A stretch of 64,000 nt of DNA from Alcaligenes faecalis (GTDB lineage Bacteria; Pseudomonadota; Gammaproteobacteria; Burkholderiales; Burkholderiaceae_B): the NCBI RefSeq assembly GCF_002443155.1, contig NZ_CP023667.1, forward strand, positions 1,550,001-1,614,000. Direction: 5' to 3'. Under the pieces are notes generated by a model. That model searched no databases. It was given only the letters and a program-made list of their open reading frames with translations, and was not told where the DNA came from. This document shows positions 1 to 7,352 of the stretch, piece by piece (positions within the stretch are counted from its first letter, which is position 1; the number at the start of each line of letters is the position of its first letter). The position numbers and the translations under genes are program-made.

Positions 1-159
1 CCATAGCAGTCGATCCAGCACGCCCTCTACGTGAGCCTCTGTTGGGTATTCAAACATTTGCCTGGCCAGCTCTTCCGCGCGGTCCAGCAGCTCCAGGCGC
101 TCTAAGTCGATTTCTTCTTCCATGCCGGTAGTGTCCGGCCCATTCAGATTCTTATCCAT
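1..159 (-). CDS. Small acidic phage protein, C-terminus beyond the window edge
   Basis: An open frame runs leftward from an ATG at 157-159 off the window edge, giving 53 visible residues. The visible part is strongly acidic (a run EEEIDLERLELLDRAEE) and predicted helical. It is divergent from the YdaT-like gene, with 63 bp between the two starts, an arrangement typical of a phage early control region. I do not recognise the family. Start choice and coding status are uncertain because the gene is truncated. Confidence 0.45.
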   Translation of the reverse strand, partial: MDKNLNGPDTTGMEEEIDLERLELLDRAEELARQMFEYPTEAHVEGVLDRLLW

Positions 160-222
160 ACGTAGTTCCCGAGGATTGCAAAGGTCTCAGGGGCTACTTT
201 ACGAAAGCAGGACGGATCAATC

Positions 223-795
223 ATGCGAAACGAGTCGCACAAATCCAAGCTAAAGACCTTGCTGCATTACGTGGACCAATGGCGCGCACGCGTGGGGAGC
301 CGGGAGGCGGTGGCGCTGGCCATTGTTGAGACCCATCAACGCCACGGGCTGGAGTCCAGCAGCAAAGTGCGTTTCGAGACGGCCGGAGACACATTTACGT
401 TGGCCAAGAATGCAGCCGATCGGATCTTCCGCTGGCTCGACGACCAGACCAAAGACAGCAACTACATGCCGGCGAACTTCGAGCAGTCCATTCTCTTGGC
501 CATGCCAGAAGACCTGCGCTACGCCTATGTGAACGAAATGCTGCGTCCGCTGGGCTTCTCTGCGCGCAAGTTTATTTTCTGCTTCGGGCAAGAGTTCGAT
601 GTGGTGGACCGCGTAAAGGCGATCAACAAGGAAGGCTCGGAAGCCATGGCGGCGGTGCTGAATCTTTCCCAGGACAGCAGCTTGGACGCAATGGAAGCCG
701 CACACAAGGAGCTGTCTGAATCTATCGGTACGCAGCGCGCGGCTCGCTCGGCATTGGAAGAGCAGATCGCCCAGCGTAAGCATGTGGGGGCCTGA
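223..795 (+). CDS. YdaT-like phage regulatory/toxin-family protein
   Basis: This 190-residue protein opens with a basic helical segment (KSKLKTLLHYVDQWRARVGSRE) and carries a conserved-looking core (ADRIFRWLDDQTKD, ILLAMPEDLR, NEMLRPLGFSAR). These resemble the YdaT family found next to Cro/CII-type regulators in lambdoid prophages. In Rac prophage YdaT acts as a DNA-binding regulator whose overexpression is toxic; that role is family knowledge, not shown here. The C-terminal 50 residues are predicted coiled coil. It is the first gene of the rightward early operon, and its stop is 2 bp before the NinB start. The alternative is another CII-position regulator. Confidence 0.55.
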   Translation: MRNESHKSKLKTLLHYVDQWRARVGSREAVALAIVETHQRHGLESSSKVRFETAGDTFTLAKNAADRIFRWLDDQTKDSNYMPANFEQSILLAMPEDLRYAYVNEMLRPLGFSARKFIFCFGQEFDVVDRVKAINKEGSEAMAAVLNLSQDSSLDAMEAAHKELSESIGTQRAARSALEEQIAQRKHVGA

Positions 796-796
796 T

Positions 797-1207
797 ATGC
801 GTTTGATTTATCGGGAGTTCACGCTTCGGGATGGATTGAGTTGGAACAATCTTGTGGCATTGGTGCGGGCGAATGCGCGTGCCGCGATCGACAACGATAA
901 GCCGCTCAAGGTCATCGTCACCCAAGCGGAAGCGAAACGTCGCAGCGTCCAGAATCGCTACTACTGGGCCGCGGTGATTACTCCGATTGCTGAGCAGGCC
1001 TGGGTAGGCGGGCACCAGTTCAGCAAAGAGTCCTGGCACGAACTGTATGGCCGGATGTTCGGAGTCTGTGAAGACATCACGCTGCCCGATGGCGAGGTAG
1101 TTACCCGCCGACTCTCCACTACCGATATGACGGTCTCGCAATTCTCCGAGTATTGCGAGCGTGTTCAGGCTCATGCCGCCCAAGAGTATGGAGTGGAGTT
1201 CTCATGA
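797..1207 (+). CDS. ninB: NinB-like recombination mediator
   Basis: The 136-residue product matches the NinB (lambda Orf) layout: an N-terminal segment ending in QAEAKRRSVQNRYYWAAVITPIAEQ, then a central WHELYGRMFG and a C-terminal TTDMTVSQFSEYCERVQAHAAQEYGV. NinB/Orf binds single-stranded DNA and helps load recombinase in phage recombination (family knowledge). I chose the ATG at 797 over the in-frame ATG at 782 because it follows the upstream stop and gives the usual start. The gene overlaps the next start by 4 bp (ATGA), indicating translational coupling. Confidence 0.8.
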   Translation: MRLIYREFTLRDGLSWNNLVALVRANARAAIDNDKPLKVIVTQAEAKRRSVQNRYYWAAVITPIAEQAWVGGHQFSKESWHELYGRMFGVCEDITLPDGEVVTRRLSTTDMTVSQFSEYCERVQAHAAQEYGVEFS

Positions 1208-1566
1208 GAGCCTGGAACAGCACATTCAAGGCCCCGACAAAGCCGATGGCACGCAGCGTCTGGAAGAAGCGCAGCAACAAACGTGCTGCGACAAAAGCTG
1301 AGCGCCAGCATATGAACGCTCAATCTGAGTCTGGTTGCATCCTGTGCCGATTCCTGGGCTACGGGAACACGCCAGCAGAGATTCATCACATTCGCCACGG
1401 CATGGGGGCAGGGCAGCGTAACAGCCACCTGATGACTATTCCTTTATGCCCTGAGCACCATCGAGGCGCCACCGGCTACCACGGCCTGGGACGTAGGGCG
1501 TTTGAGCGCATGTACGGCACAACCGAACTGGATCTGCTCGGTATGACACAGCGGGAGGCTGTATGA
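1204..1566 (+). CDS. Ref-family HNH nuclease
   Basis: The product is 120 residues with a basic N-terminus rich in K and R, a Cys pair (CILCRFLG), an EIHHIRHG segment and a CPEHHRGATGYHGLG segment. This is the arrangement of the P1 Ref family, a RecA-dependent HNH nuclease that cuts at displacement loops. The residues expected to bind metal and zinc (C-x2-C, HH, C-x2-HH) are all visible. It lies between NinB and the replication initiator, consistent with a recombination and replication block. The ATG at 1204 overlaps the upstream stop. The family call is from motif recognition. Confidence 0.75.
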   Translation: MRAWNSTFKAPTKPMARSVWKKRSNKRAATKAERQHMNAQSESGCILCRFLGYGNTPAEIHHIRHGMGAGQRNSHLMTIPLCPEHHRGATGYHGLGRRAFERMYGTTELDLLGMTQREAV

Positions 1567-2393
1567 GTGTTGAGGTAATGACCGCTGTGTTTAAGCGGTA
1601 CCCAGTTGGCGGCGGCGAGATGATTCTTGCCCTGGCGTTGGCTGATCACGCTGATGACGACGGGACCAAGGTTTTCCCCTCCATCGACCACTTGATGACT
1701 AAGACGCGCCAATCGCGCCGCACGGTCCAGTACCAACTGCGCAGGATGGAAGAGTCTGGCTGGCTGATTCTGGTCAATAGCGGCAATGGAGGCCGGGGTC
1801 AGTCTCGCGAGTATCGAATCAACCTTGATTGGATTAAAGGTGGCGAACTACCGGGCCAAGAAAACGGTGCAGAAATTGCACCCATTTCTGATGAAAAAAA
1901 CGGTGCAGATTTTGCGCCCATTAATCCACTCGAAAAGGGCGCAATTCAAGACATAAAGGGCGCATCTGACGACACAAAGGGTGCAAACGACGACATGAAA
2001 GGGTGCAACGGGTTGCACCCGCATATAACCACCATAGAACCATCAAGTAACCGTCATAAACCATCAAAGGCTGACGCCTTGGTTTTGCCCGATTGGCTGG
2101 ATTCTGATGCGTGGTCGATGTGGGATGAGTTCCGAAAAGAAAAATCCGGTAAGGCTTGGACGGAGGCAGCCAAGCGGCTTTCCCTGCGAACACTCGGCAA
2201 GCTACATGCCGCTGGGCAGGACCCCATAGCCGCCATCGAGCAGAGCATTGAGCGTGGTTGGACTGGGCTTTTTGGCGTCAAGGAAAGCAACTCCGTGCAA
2301 GGCCCCTCAGCGCAGTCCGGAGGATTGAATCGCCAGGAGGCCCTGGAAGCCCGAAACCGAGAAATTGCCCGTCTAGCCGCTTTGGAGTCCTGA
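1563..2393 (+). CDS. Phage replication initiator (lambda O-like) with HTH domain
   Basis: The 276-residue protein has an N-terminal winged-helix domain (roughly residues 1-85: ALALADHADDDGTKVFPS, TRQSRRTVQYQLRRMEESGW). A low-complexity linker follows (about 95-150) that is translated from a set of iterons. The C-terminal domain (about 165-275) includes LDSDAWSMWDEFRKEK and AIEQSIERGWTGLFGVK. This HTH-linker-C-domain plan with the origin inside the gene is the lambda O arrangement. It probably binds the iterons and recruits the helicase with the next gene product. The start overlaps the upstream stop by 4 bp. Confidence 0.75.
   Translation: MSVEVMTAVFKRYPVGGGEMILALALADHADDDGTKVFPSIDHLMTKTRQSRRTVQYQLRRMEESGWLILVNSGNGGRGQSREYRINLDWIKGGELPGQENGAEIAPISDEKNGADFAPINPLEKGAIQDIKGASDDTKGANDDMKGCNGLHPHITTIEPSSNRHKPSKADALVLPDWLDSDAWSMWDEFRKEKSGKAWTEAAKRLSLRTLGKLHAAGQDPIAAIEQSIERGWTGLFGVKESNSVQGPSAQSGGLNRQEALEARNREIARLAALES
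1866..2020. repeat. Iteron cluster: probable prophage replication origin inside the initiator gene
   Basis: Copies of GGGYGCA or GGTGCA recur here. An inverted pair GGTGCA-N5-TGCACC is at 1866-1882, and a near copy GGTGCA-N5-TGCGCC is at 1902-1918. Single units lie at 1937, 1958, 1979 and 2001, spaced 21, 21 and 22 bp, about two helical turns. The last begins a perfect 8-bp inverted repeat (GGGTGCAA-N4-TTGCACCC, 2001-2020). A relatively AT-rich stretch follows (2021-2070). Phased iterons within an O-type gene are the hallmark of a lambdoid origin. Confidence 0.7.
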
Positions 2394-2394
2394 G

Positions 2395-3048
2395 ATGCAC
2401 GACACTGAAAAACAGCAGTTCTTTGGCCTTATGGCCGACGTCTATGCCTTCTACCACAGGGACACATCACGCTTTGCGTTGAACGTCTGGTGGGAAGCCA
2501 TGAAACCCTTTGATTACCCTGCCGTGAACGAAGCCATAAACCGGCATTGCGTGAACCCGGACAACGGCCAGTATGTGCCGAAGCCTTCGGACATTGTGAA
2601 GCTGTTGCGCGGCTCGACTCAGGATAGCGCCTTGGTGGCCTGGGCCAAAGTGGATAAAGCCGTGCGCACAGTCGGCACATACCGCAGCGTGACATTCGAT
2701 GACCCGATCATCCTACTGGTGCTGCAGGACATGGGCGGCTGGATCGCGCTGGGGACGAAAAAAGAGGACGAGTGGCCGTTCGTGGCGCGTGAGTTCGAGA
2801 ACCGCTACCGCGGCTATGCGACACGCCCCAGCTTGGGGTATCCCAGATGGCTGCCCGGTATTGCTGAAGCGCAGAACAGCCAGGCCGGCCAGCCGGTAGA
2901 GCCGCCGGTGCTGATCGGTGATGCTGTGCGCGCCAAGCTGGCGCTGCAGAACGGCTCCGACACGCAGCGCATCGGGTTCCAGCAGCTCAGCGACAGAGAA
3001 ATGCAGGAGGCATTGGCCCCCAGCTCACCGCGGAGGCTGCAGGCATGA
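2395..3048 (+). CDS. Phage replication-associated protein in the lambda P position
   Basis: The 217-residue protein has an N-terminal helical domain with the pattern FGLMADVYAFYHRD, LNVWWEAMKPFDYPAV, and a C-terminal pattern of NPDNGQYVPKPSDIVKLLRG. That pattern is common in a domain of unknown function carried by betaproteobacterial phages directly after the O-like gene. By position it may be the helicase loader, as lambda P is; this is inference. It starts 1 bp after the initiator stop and overlaps the next gene by 4 bp. Confidence 0.6.
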   Translation: MHDTEKQQFFGLMADVYAFYHRDTSRFALNVWWEAMKPFDYPAVNEAINRHCVNPDNGQYVPKPSDIVKLLRGSTQDSALVAWAKVDKAVRTVGTYRSVTFDDPIILLVLQDMGGWIALGTKKEDEWPFVAREFENRYRGYATRPSLGYPRWLPGIAEAQNSQAGQPVEPPVLIGDAVRAKLALQNGSDTQRIGFQQLSDREMQEALAPSSPRRLQA

Positions 3049-3380
3049 AGCGCAAGTACGGCAACCGCAAGGTCGTGCTGGACGGACACGCCTTTGACTC
3101 GAAACGGGAGGCCGGCCGATATGGCGAGCTCAAGCTGCTGGAGCGTACAGGACAGATCACCGACCTAGAGCTGCAGCCCCGTTTCGAACTGATCCCTAAG
3201 CAGCGCCGTGACGATGGAAGGCCCGAAAGAGCGTGTGAGTACGTTGCGGACTTTCGATACACGGACACTCGCACCGGCCAGACCGTAATTGAGGACGCCA
3301 AAGGTATGCGCACGCGGGACTACATCGTAAAGCGCAAGCTAATGCTCCAGGTCCATGGCATTTCGGTGAGGGAGGTTTGA
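3045..3380 (+). CDS. DUF1064-type PD-(D/E)XK nuclease
   Basis: This 111-residue protein starts KRKYGNRKVVLDGHAFDSKREAGRY, followed by LELQPRFELIP and a catalytic-looking YVADFRYTDTRTGQTVIEDAKG. The pattern E (in KREAGRY), D (in ADF) and E-x-K (in EDAKG) is the restriction-like nuclease fold seen in DUF1064 proteins. They replace RusA-type Holliday-junction resolvases in many phage replication blocks. Length and position match the family. The exact substrate cannot be read from the sequence. Confidence 0.75.
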   Translation: MKRKYGNRKVVLDGHAFDSKREAGRYGELKLLERTGQITDLELQPRFELIPKQRRDDGRPERACEYVADFRYTDTRTGQTVIEDAKGMRTRDYIVKRKLMLQVHGISVREV

Positions 3381-3381
3381 T

Positions 3382-3549
3382 ATGTCATACCCAAGCTGGA
3401 TGTACCAAGACCCATCCAAGCACGTAGATTTCGTGCGCCGAAAGCGGCAGGAGCACCAGGAGCGGCAGCCAGAGGCAAAGCGGGAGCGGGCACGAGAAGG
3501 ATTGAGAGAGCTTTTTGGGGAGAGAAAGGATGCAACGGTACGACGCTGA
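3382..3549 (+). CDS. Small highly charged phage protein (55 aa)
   Basis: A short frame starts at the ATG at 3382, just after the DUF1064 stop and preceded by a GGAGG-type ribosome site at 3370-3374. The product is 55 residues, very rich in R, K, E and Q (RRKRQEHQERQPEAKRERARE) and likely a single long helix. It overlaps the start of the next gene by 20 bp. I do not recognise the family. Tight packing between two real genes supports coding. Confidence 0.55.
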   Translation: MSYPSWMYQDPSKHVDFVRRKRQEHQERQPEAKRERAREGLRELFGERKDATVRR

Positions 3550-3898
3550 TTCGATTCTTTGGAATTGGGCTAGGTGGTGTGCCTCCGGTGAGCGTGTCGG
3601 GAACATGCTGGATGTGGTTCCTTACTGCGAGGAAGAGGAAGCGATCAAGACGGCCATTCTTCCGGAGCAGGCTGAGCAGGTAGACCGCCTTCATAAGGCA
3701 CTGCCACATCATGAGCAGATGATCGTCATTGCCGAGTATCCGCAGCGTCACGGTTTCTTCCGGGGGCTGCCGGCCCGCCAGCGCCGGGAGAAAGCGCAGC
3801 GCTGGATCCAGGACGTGACTGGGGTATGGATTCGAGAGCCCGAGTACAAGTTGTACCTGGGGCTATTTAAGGAATTGGTTTGGAGGGAATTGGCATGA
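3530..3898 (+). CDS. Probable late antiterminator (Q-like) protein
   Basis: The product is 122 residues. It begins DADSILWNWARWCASGE, has a central QAEQVDRLHKALPHHEQMIVIAEYPQRHG, and ends with an HTH-like QRREKAQRWIQDVTGVW. The D-x2-ALP...IAEY pattern and C-terminal HTH resemble small Q-type antitermination proteins. Its place near the end of the early block, before the late genes, fits that job, as do the many terminator-like hairpins downstream. ATG 3530 was chosen over an in-frame TTG at 3515 because AGAGAAAGG precedes it. The family assignment is tentative. Confidence 0.45.
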   Translation: MQRYDADSILWNWARWCASGERVGNMLDVVPYCEEEEAIKTAILPEQAEQVDRLHKALPHHEQMIVIAEYPQRHGFFRGLPARQRREKAQRWIQDVTGVWIREPEYKLYLGLFKELVWRELA

Positions 3899-4578
3899 GC
3901 TTGCAGCACTTTTCTATGAACAAAGCGGGCCGGGATTTTGCGGTTGGCGATATACACGGCTGCTTTTCGAAGTTGCAGGCCCAGCTGGATCGTATCGGCT
4001 TCGACCCGGCGGTCGACCGGCTCTTTTCAGTGGGCGACCTGGTCGACCGCGGCCCCGAGAGTGAAGCCGTTTTGGAATGGCTTGCCAAGCCTTGGTTCCA
4101 TGCTGTGATGGGTAATCACGACGACATGGCACTCCGTTGGCCACTCGGCAACATGCAGGGCGATATTTACCGAAGAAACGGTGGAGGCTGGAACATGGAC
4201 CAGTCGCCAGAAGGACAGGCAGCAATATCCTCTGCGATGGCGGCGCTGCCTATTGCCATTGAGGTAGAAACTGTAGGCGGAATTGTCGGCCTAGTGCACG
4301 CTGATGTGTCATGCGGTACGTGGCGGGGTTTCTGTGCCGCTTTGAACGGCGACTTTGGACGGGTAGAGGCCCGCCATGCACAGCACATGGCTATGTGGTC
4401 CCGAGGCCGGATCATGGATGGGGATAATTCAGGCGTGGAGGGCGTCCGTGCTTTAGTGGTTGGCCATACGCCGTTACAGCAACCTATCATTTTGGGCAAC
4501 GTCTACCACATCGACACCGGCGCCGTCTTCGGGCGTGAGTTTACCATTCTGAATCTGGCGACGCTGGAGGTGGAATGA
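3895..4578 (+). CDS. Lambda PP/NinI-like metallophosphatase
   Basis: The 227-residue protein carries the complete calcineurin-like signature: GDIHGCF, GDLVDRGPES, GNHDDM, a mid-protein VHAD and the C-terminal VGHTPLQQP plus DTGAVFG. This matches the small Ser/Thr and Tyr phosphatases of lambda (gene 221, ninI). It probably dephosphorylates proteins or nucleotides through a dinuclear metal centre. Start ATG 3895 overlaps the upstream stop (ATGA); an in-frame TTG at 3880 is less likely. In lambda this gene also sits just ahead of the late region. Confidence 0.9.
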   Translation: MSLQHFSMNKAGRDFAVGDIHGCFSKLQAQLDRIGFDPAVDRLFSVGDLVDRGPESEAVLEWLAKPWFHAVMGNHDDMALRWPLGNMQGDIYRRNGGGWNMDQSPEGQAAISSAMAALPIAIEVETVGGIVGLVHADVSCGTWRGFCAALNGDFGRVEARHAQHMAMWSRGRIMDGDNSGVEGVRALVVGHTPLQQPIILGNVYHIDTGAVFGREFTILNLATLEVE

Positions 4579-4880
4579 AATACGCGAGCGAGGTTATCGG
4601 TTTGCTGGGGGCACACCCAGGCCGTCGATTCAAGATGCGCCAGATCATCAATTATGTGGGCGGGGAGTGCAGCCAGAAGCAGCGGTCTGTGGTCCGCACA
4701 GGGGTGTGGCGTGTTTTGCGAGACTTAGAATCAACCGGCCATGTTCAATCGAACCGAGGCGAATTAGGCAATGGTGCCCACGTTGATTGGTGGTGGGCGC
4801 AAAGCATAACATTGGGATCAGAAAACCATTTCAAAACCCATTACAATACACGGGAGCACAACTGTGCCTATAGGTTTTGA
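4575..4880 (+). CDS. Small winged-helix-like phage protein
   Basis: The 101-residue product begins KYASEVIGLLGAHPGRRFKMRQIINYV and continues VVRTGVWRVLRDLESTGHVQSNRG, the spacing expected of a winged helix in which the second segment is the recognition helix. It ends in an aromatic WWWAQ region. It overlaps the phosphatase stop by 4 bp and is the last gene before a terminator. I do not know the family; transcriptional or DNA-binding function is inferred from the fold-like pattern. Confidence 0.6.
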   Translation: MKYASEVIGLLGAHPGRRFKMRQIINYVGGECSQKQRSVVRTGVWRVLRDLESTGHVQSNRGELGNGAHVDWWWAQSITLGSENHFKTHYNTREHNCAYRF

Positions 4881-4885
4881 ACAGG

Positions 4886-4914
4886 CCCGCCCATCGAAAG
4901 ATCGGCGGGTTTTT
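4886..4914 (+). terminator. Rho-independent terminator after the early operon
   Basis: CCCGCC and GGCGGG arms flanking a GAAA loop (with one C-C mismatch in the extended stem) are followed by TTTTT. It lies 6 bp after the last early gene, closing the early operon. Confidence 0.75.
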
Positions 4915-4928
4915 ATTTGGAGTAAGAG

Positions 4929-5066
4929 ATGATTTGTACCGTTAGCGATTTCATCCCAACGGGAGAAATGGACGGAGATGCTATTGCCGCCGAAAACTCT
5001 CTGGCTCTTGAGGAGTTAGCCGCAGGTCAAAACCTTGTTGAGGTTTTGGGCGATAAAGCCCCATGA
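4929..5066 (+). CDS. Small acidic ORF (45 aa)
   Basis: An ATG at 4929 follows a GGAGTAAGAG ribosome site and opens a 45-residue acidic product (ICTVSDFIPTGEMDGDAIAA...). It begins 15 bp after the terminator and overlaps the opposing gene tail to tail by 51 bp. No family is recognised. The good ribosome site is the main support. Confidence 0.35.
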   Translation: MICTVSDFIPTGEMDGDAIAAENSLALEELAAGQNLVEVLGDKAP

Positions 5067-5300
5067 GATTTTTCTAAAAAAAACCTGCCATGGCACAGGG
5101 GCTAAGGCATGCACCCGACCCCCGTCTCTCCATACAGGAACTACAGTACCTTGCAGGTTGGCTGCTTGAGCGCAAGCCTGTAAAGAGTGAAGCAGCGCTT
5201 GTTGATCCGTGCTTGGCTTCTCGGCGAAGGAGCTATCGAGAGGAACGATAATTAGGTACTGGCCTTTCTCTCGGATATGAGCAATTGCGTAATAAGCCAT
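5016..5300 (-). CDS. Hypothetical leftward protein (94 aa)
   Basis: The product starts AYYAIAHIREKGQYLIIVPLDSSF and has a central LLHSLQACAQAANLQGTVVPVWRDGGR, suggesting a compact alpha/beta protein. ATG 5300 is preferred over 5306 and 5357 because GAAGAA lies a few bases ahead of it. It is transcribed against all neighbours, between two rightward terminators, so it is probably an independently expressed prophage gene. The function is unknown. Confidence 0.55.
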   Translation of the reverse strand: MAYYAIAHIREKGQYLIIVPLDSSFAEKPSTDQQALLHSLQACAQAANLQGTVVPVWRDGGRVHALAPVPWQVFFRKISWGFIAQNLNKVLTCG

Positions 5301-5379
5301 AGTCATTCTTCGTTGGGTGGTGGCGCTTCGAAAAGTATCACTCTCCTTAGCATCCATCTAATAGAGGTGGATATATATG

Positions 5380-5409
5380 CCGCCTAATAAAGTAGGGGCG
5401 GTTTTTTTT
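5380..5409 (+). terminator. Terminator-like hairpin before the packaging genes
   Basis: CCGCC and GGCGG arms separated by about 12 nt are followed by eight T residues. It precedes the packaging genes, as do hairpins before several other late genes in this prophage. Confidence 0.6.
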
Positions 5410-5420
5410 GGATGAAAGAA

Positions 5421-5516
5421 ATGGCGCAGTCAGGCAAAAGGGCAGCGCCAGACTGGGAACGTATAGAAGCGGATTACCGGGCTGTCCTGCTCCCAGTGCG
5501 AGAAGCCACTCTCTAA
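5421..5516 (+). pseudogene. Remnant N-terminus of a terminase small subunit / HTH packaging protein
   Basis: An ATG at 5421 opens a 31-residue frame containing DWERIEADYRAVLLPVREA, closely resembling the start of small terminase proteins with an HTH (W-E-x-I-E-x-D-Y-R-A-G-x-x-S-x-R-E-I-A). The frame stops where the HTH should continue. A complete, unrelated small terminase gene begins 51 bp later, so this looks like the stub of a displaced packaging gene. Confidence 0.45.
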
Positions 5517-5566
5517 CTTGGCATTTTTCACTAATTTCCAAAACACCCCATGAATGAGGTGCTGAC

Positions 5567-6127
5567 ATGGCCCTATGTGGCGCAAGGACGCGCAGCGGGG
5601 AGCCATGTAAGCGCCATGCGGTGCCGGGGTCCACGCGCTGCAAATTGCACGGTGGTGGAGCGAGCAAGGCCAACAAGGGCAATAAACACGCTTCTACCCC
5701 GGGGAGCATCTACTCCCGATACTTTACCGAAGAAGAAAAAGAGCTGGTCGCCCAGATTGAACTGGGCAAGGTCGATGAAGAGCTGCGCCTGACGCGGATA
5801 CGCTTGATGCGTGCTTTGGCTCGGGAGGCCGAGTACGGCAACACCCTGGAGCTGGACAGCGAGAAGCGCGAGCCGGTCACCATCGACGGTGTCGTGGTTG
5901 CCGGTACTGAACAGATCACCACTACCAGCAAGGTGCGGGACTACACGGGTCTGATCGATAAGTTGACGGCTCGCATCGAGAGCCTGGAACGAACGCGGGC
6001 CGAGCTGGCCAAGAACTCACCGCCGGATGAAACGCCGGTAGGCAAGATCCAAATCGAGATTGTGAATGCAAAGCCGAACCCTTCGCCTACAGATGACGGA
6101 GCCGCAAGCGCGGTTCTTTCAGACTGA
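5567..6127 (+). CDS. Terminase small subunit (zinc-finger HGG type)
   Basis: The 186-residue protein starts ALCGARTRSGEPCKRHAVPGSTRCKLHGG, a Cys/His cluster (C-x8-C-x9-C-x2-HGG) typical of a class of small terminase proteins that bind the packaging site. A charged helical region follows (VAQIELGKVDEELRLTRIRLMRAL), then a coiled-coil tail (LTARIESLERTRAELA). It overlaps the large terminase gene by about 60 bp in another frame. DNA recognition for packaging is inferred from family and position. Confidence 0.8.
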   Translation: MALCGARTRSGEPCKRHAVPGSTRCKLHGGGASKANKGNKHASTPGSIYSRYFTEEEKELVAQIELGKVDEELRLTRIRLMRALAREAEYGNTLELDSEKREPVTIDGVVVAGTEQITTTSKVRDYTGLIDKLTARIESLERTRAELAKNSPPDETPVGKIQIEIVNAKPNPSPTDDGAASAVLSD

Positions 6128-7340
6128 GGACAAGTACCCGGCTTTTATTGGTGGCTTCGGTTCGGGCAAGACGGAGACCCTGGCCAACTGCGCGCTGCGT
6201 GATGCGCTGGAATCCTCGGATGCCTTGATTGCTCTGTATGAGCCCACCTACGACCTGGTTCGCTTGATCCTGGCGCCGCGGATGGAAGAGAAGCTGTCCG
6301 ACCTGGGTATCCGGTACAAGTACAACAAGCAGGAAAACATCATCTATACCAGCGCGCCGAACTGCGGCGACTTCATCCTGCGCACGCTTGAGAACCCGGC
6401 CCGTATCGTGGGGTATGAGTCCTACCGGGCGCATGTGGACGAGATCGACACTTTGAAGAAGGTGCAGGCCGAGGCGGCCTGGCGCAAGATCATTGCCCGT
6501 AATCGGCAAAAGCCCAAAGGCGTGGACAAGCCTTTCAATCGGGTGAGCGCCTATTCGACGCCCGAAGGCTTTCGTTTCGCCTACGAGACCTGGGCCCGCA
6601 AGCCCAAGCCCGGCTACGTGATGGTGCAAGCGGCCACCTCAAGCAATCCGTTCTTGCCGGATGACTATGTTGACTCCCTGCGCGAGTCTTACCCGCCGCA
6701 ACTGATCGAAGCGTACTTGCAGGGCCGCTTCGTCAACCTGAACAGCGGCAGTGTTTATCCGAACTTCGACCGCAGCTTGAACCACACGAACGAGCAGATC
6801 AGGGATGGCGAAGTTCTGCATGTCGGCATGGACTTCAACGTACTGAACATGACGGCGGTCATCAACACAATCCGAGGGGGCAAGCCGCTGTCTTTGGCTG
6901 AGCTAACCAAGGTTCGTGATACGCCAACAATGGCGCGGATGCTCAAGGAAAGGTATCAGTCCAAGGGGCATCAAGTGGTGATCTACCCAGATGCTAGCGG
7001 GAAGAATACCAGCAGCAAGAACGCCAGCGAGTCAGATCTTTCTATTCTGGCTCAGGCGGGCTTTCAGGTGATCGTCGATTCCATCAACCCAGCAGTGAAA
7101 GACCGGGTAAATGCGGTCAATGCGTTAATCCTGAATGACAAGGGCGAAAGAAGGTGGCTGGTCAATACAGGCAACTGCCCGACACTCACAGAAAGCATCG
7201 AGCAGCAGGCGTATGACAAGAATGGCGAGCCTGACAAAGAGGCGGGGCATGACCATGCGCCGGATGCGGTTGGATACATGCTTGCGAAGCGTTGGCCTAT
7301 CGCAGAGCGAGTGGCAAGACAGTCACCCTTGAGAGCATAA
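6066..7340 (+). CDS. Terminase large subunit
   Basis: This 424-residue packaging motor has an N-terminal ATPase with Walker A GGFGSGKTE (about residue 28) and Walker B YRAHVDEID (about 118). The C-terminal RNase H-like nuclease has acidic residues in HVGMDFNV, VIYPDAS and the final DHAPDAVGYM. It translocates genomic DNA into the prohead and cuts at headful ends. Start is either ATG 6066 or ATG 6093 (TEPQARFFQ); both overlap the small subunit gene. All catalytic motifs are intact. Confidence 0.93.
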   Translation: MQSRTLRLQMTEPQARFFQTEDKYPAFIGGFGSGKTETLANCALRDALESSDALIALYEPTYDLVRLILAPRMEEKLSDLGIRYKYNKQENIIYTSAPNCGDFILRTLENPARIVGYESYRAHVDEIDTLKKVQAEAAWRKIIARNRQKPKGVDKPFNRVSAYSTPEGFRFAYETWARKPKPGYVMVQAATSSNPFLPDDYVDSLRESYPPQLIEAYLQGRFVNLNSGSVYPNFDRSLNHTNEQIRDGEVLHVGMDFNVLNMTAVINTIRGGKPLSLAELTKVRDTPTMARMLKERYQSKGHQVVIYPDASGKNTSSKNASESDLSILAQAGFQVIVDSINPAVKDRVNAVNALILNDKGERRWLVNTGNCPTLTESIEQQAYDKNGEPDKEAGHDHAPDAVGYMLAKRWPIAERVARQSPLRA

Positions 7341-7352
7341 GTGAAATAGCGA

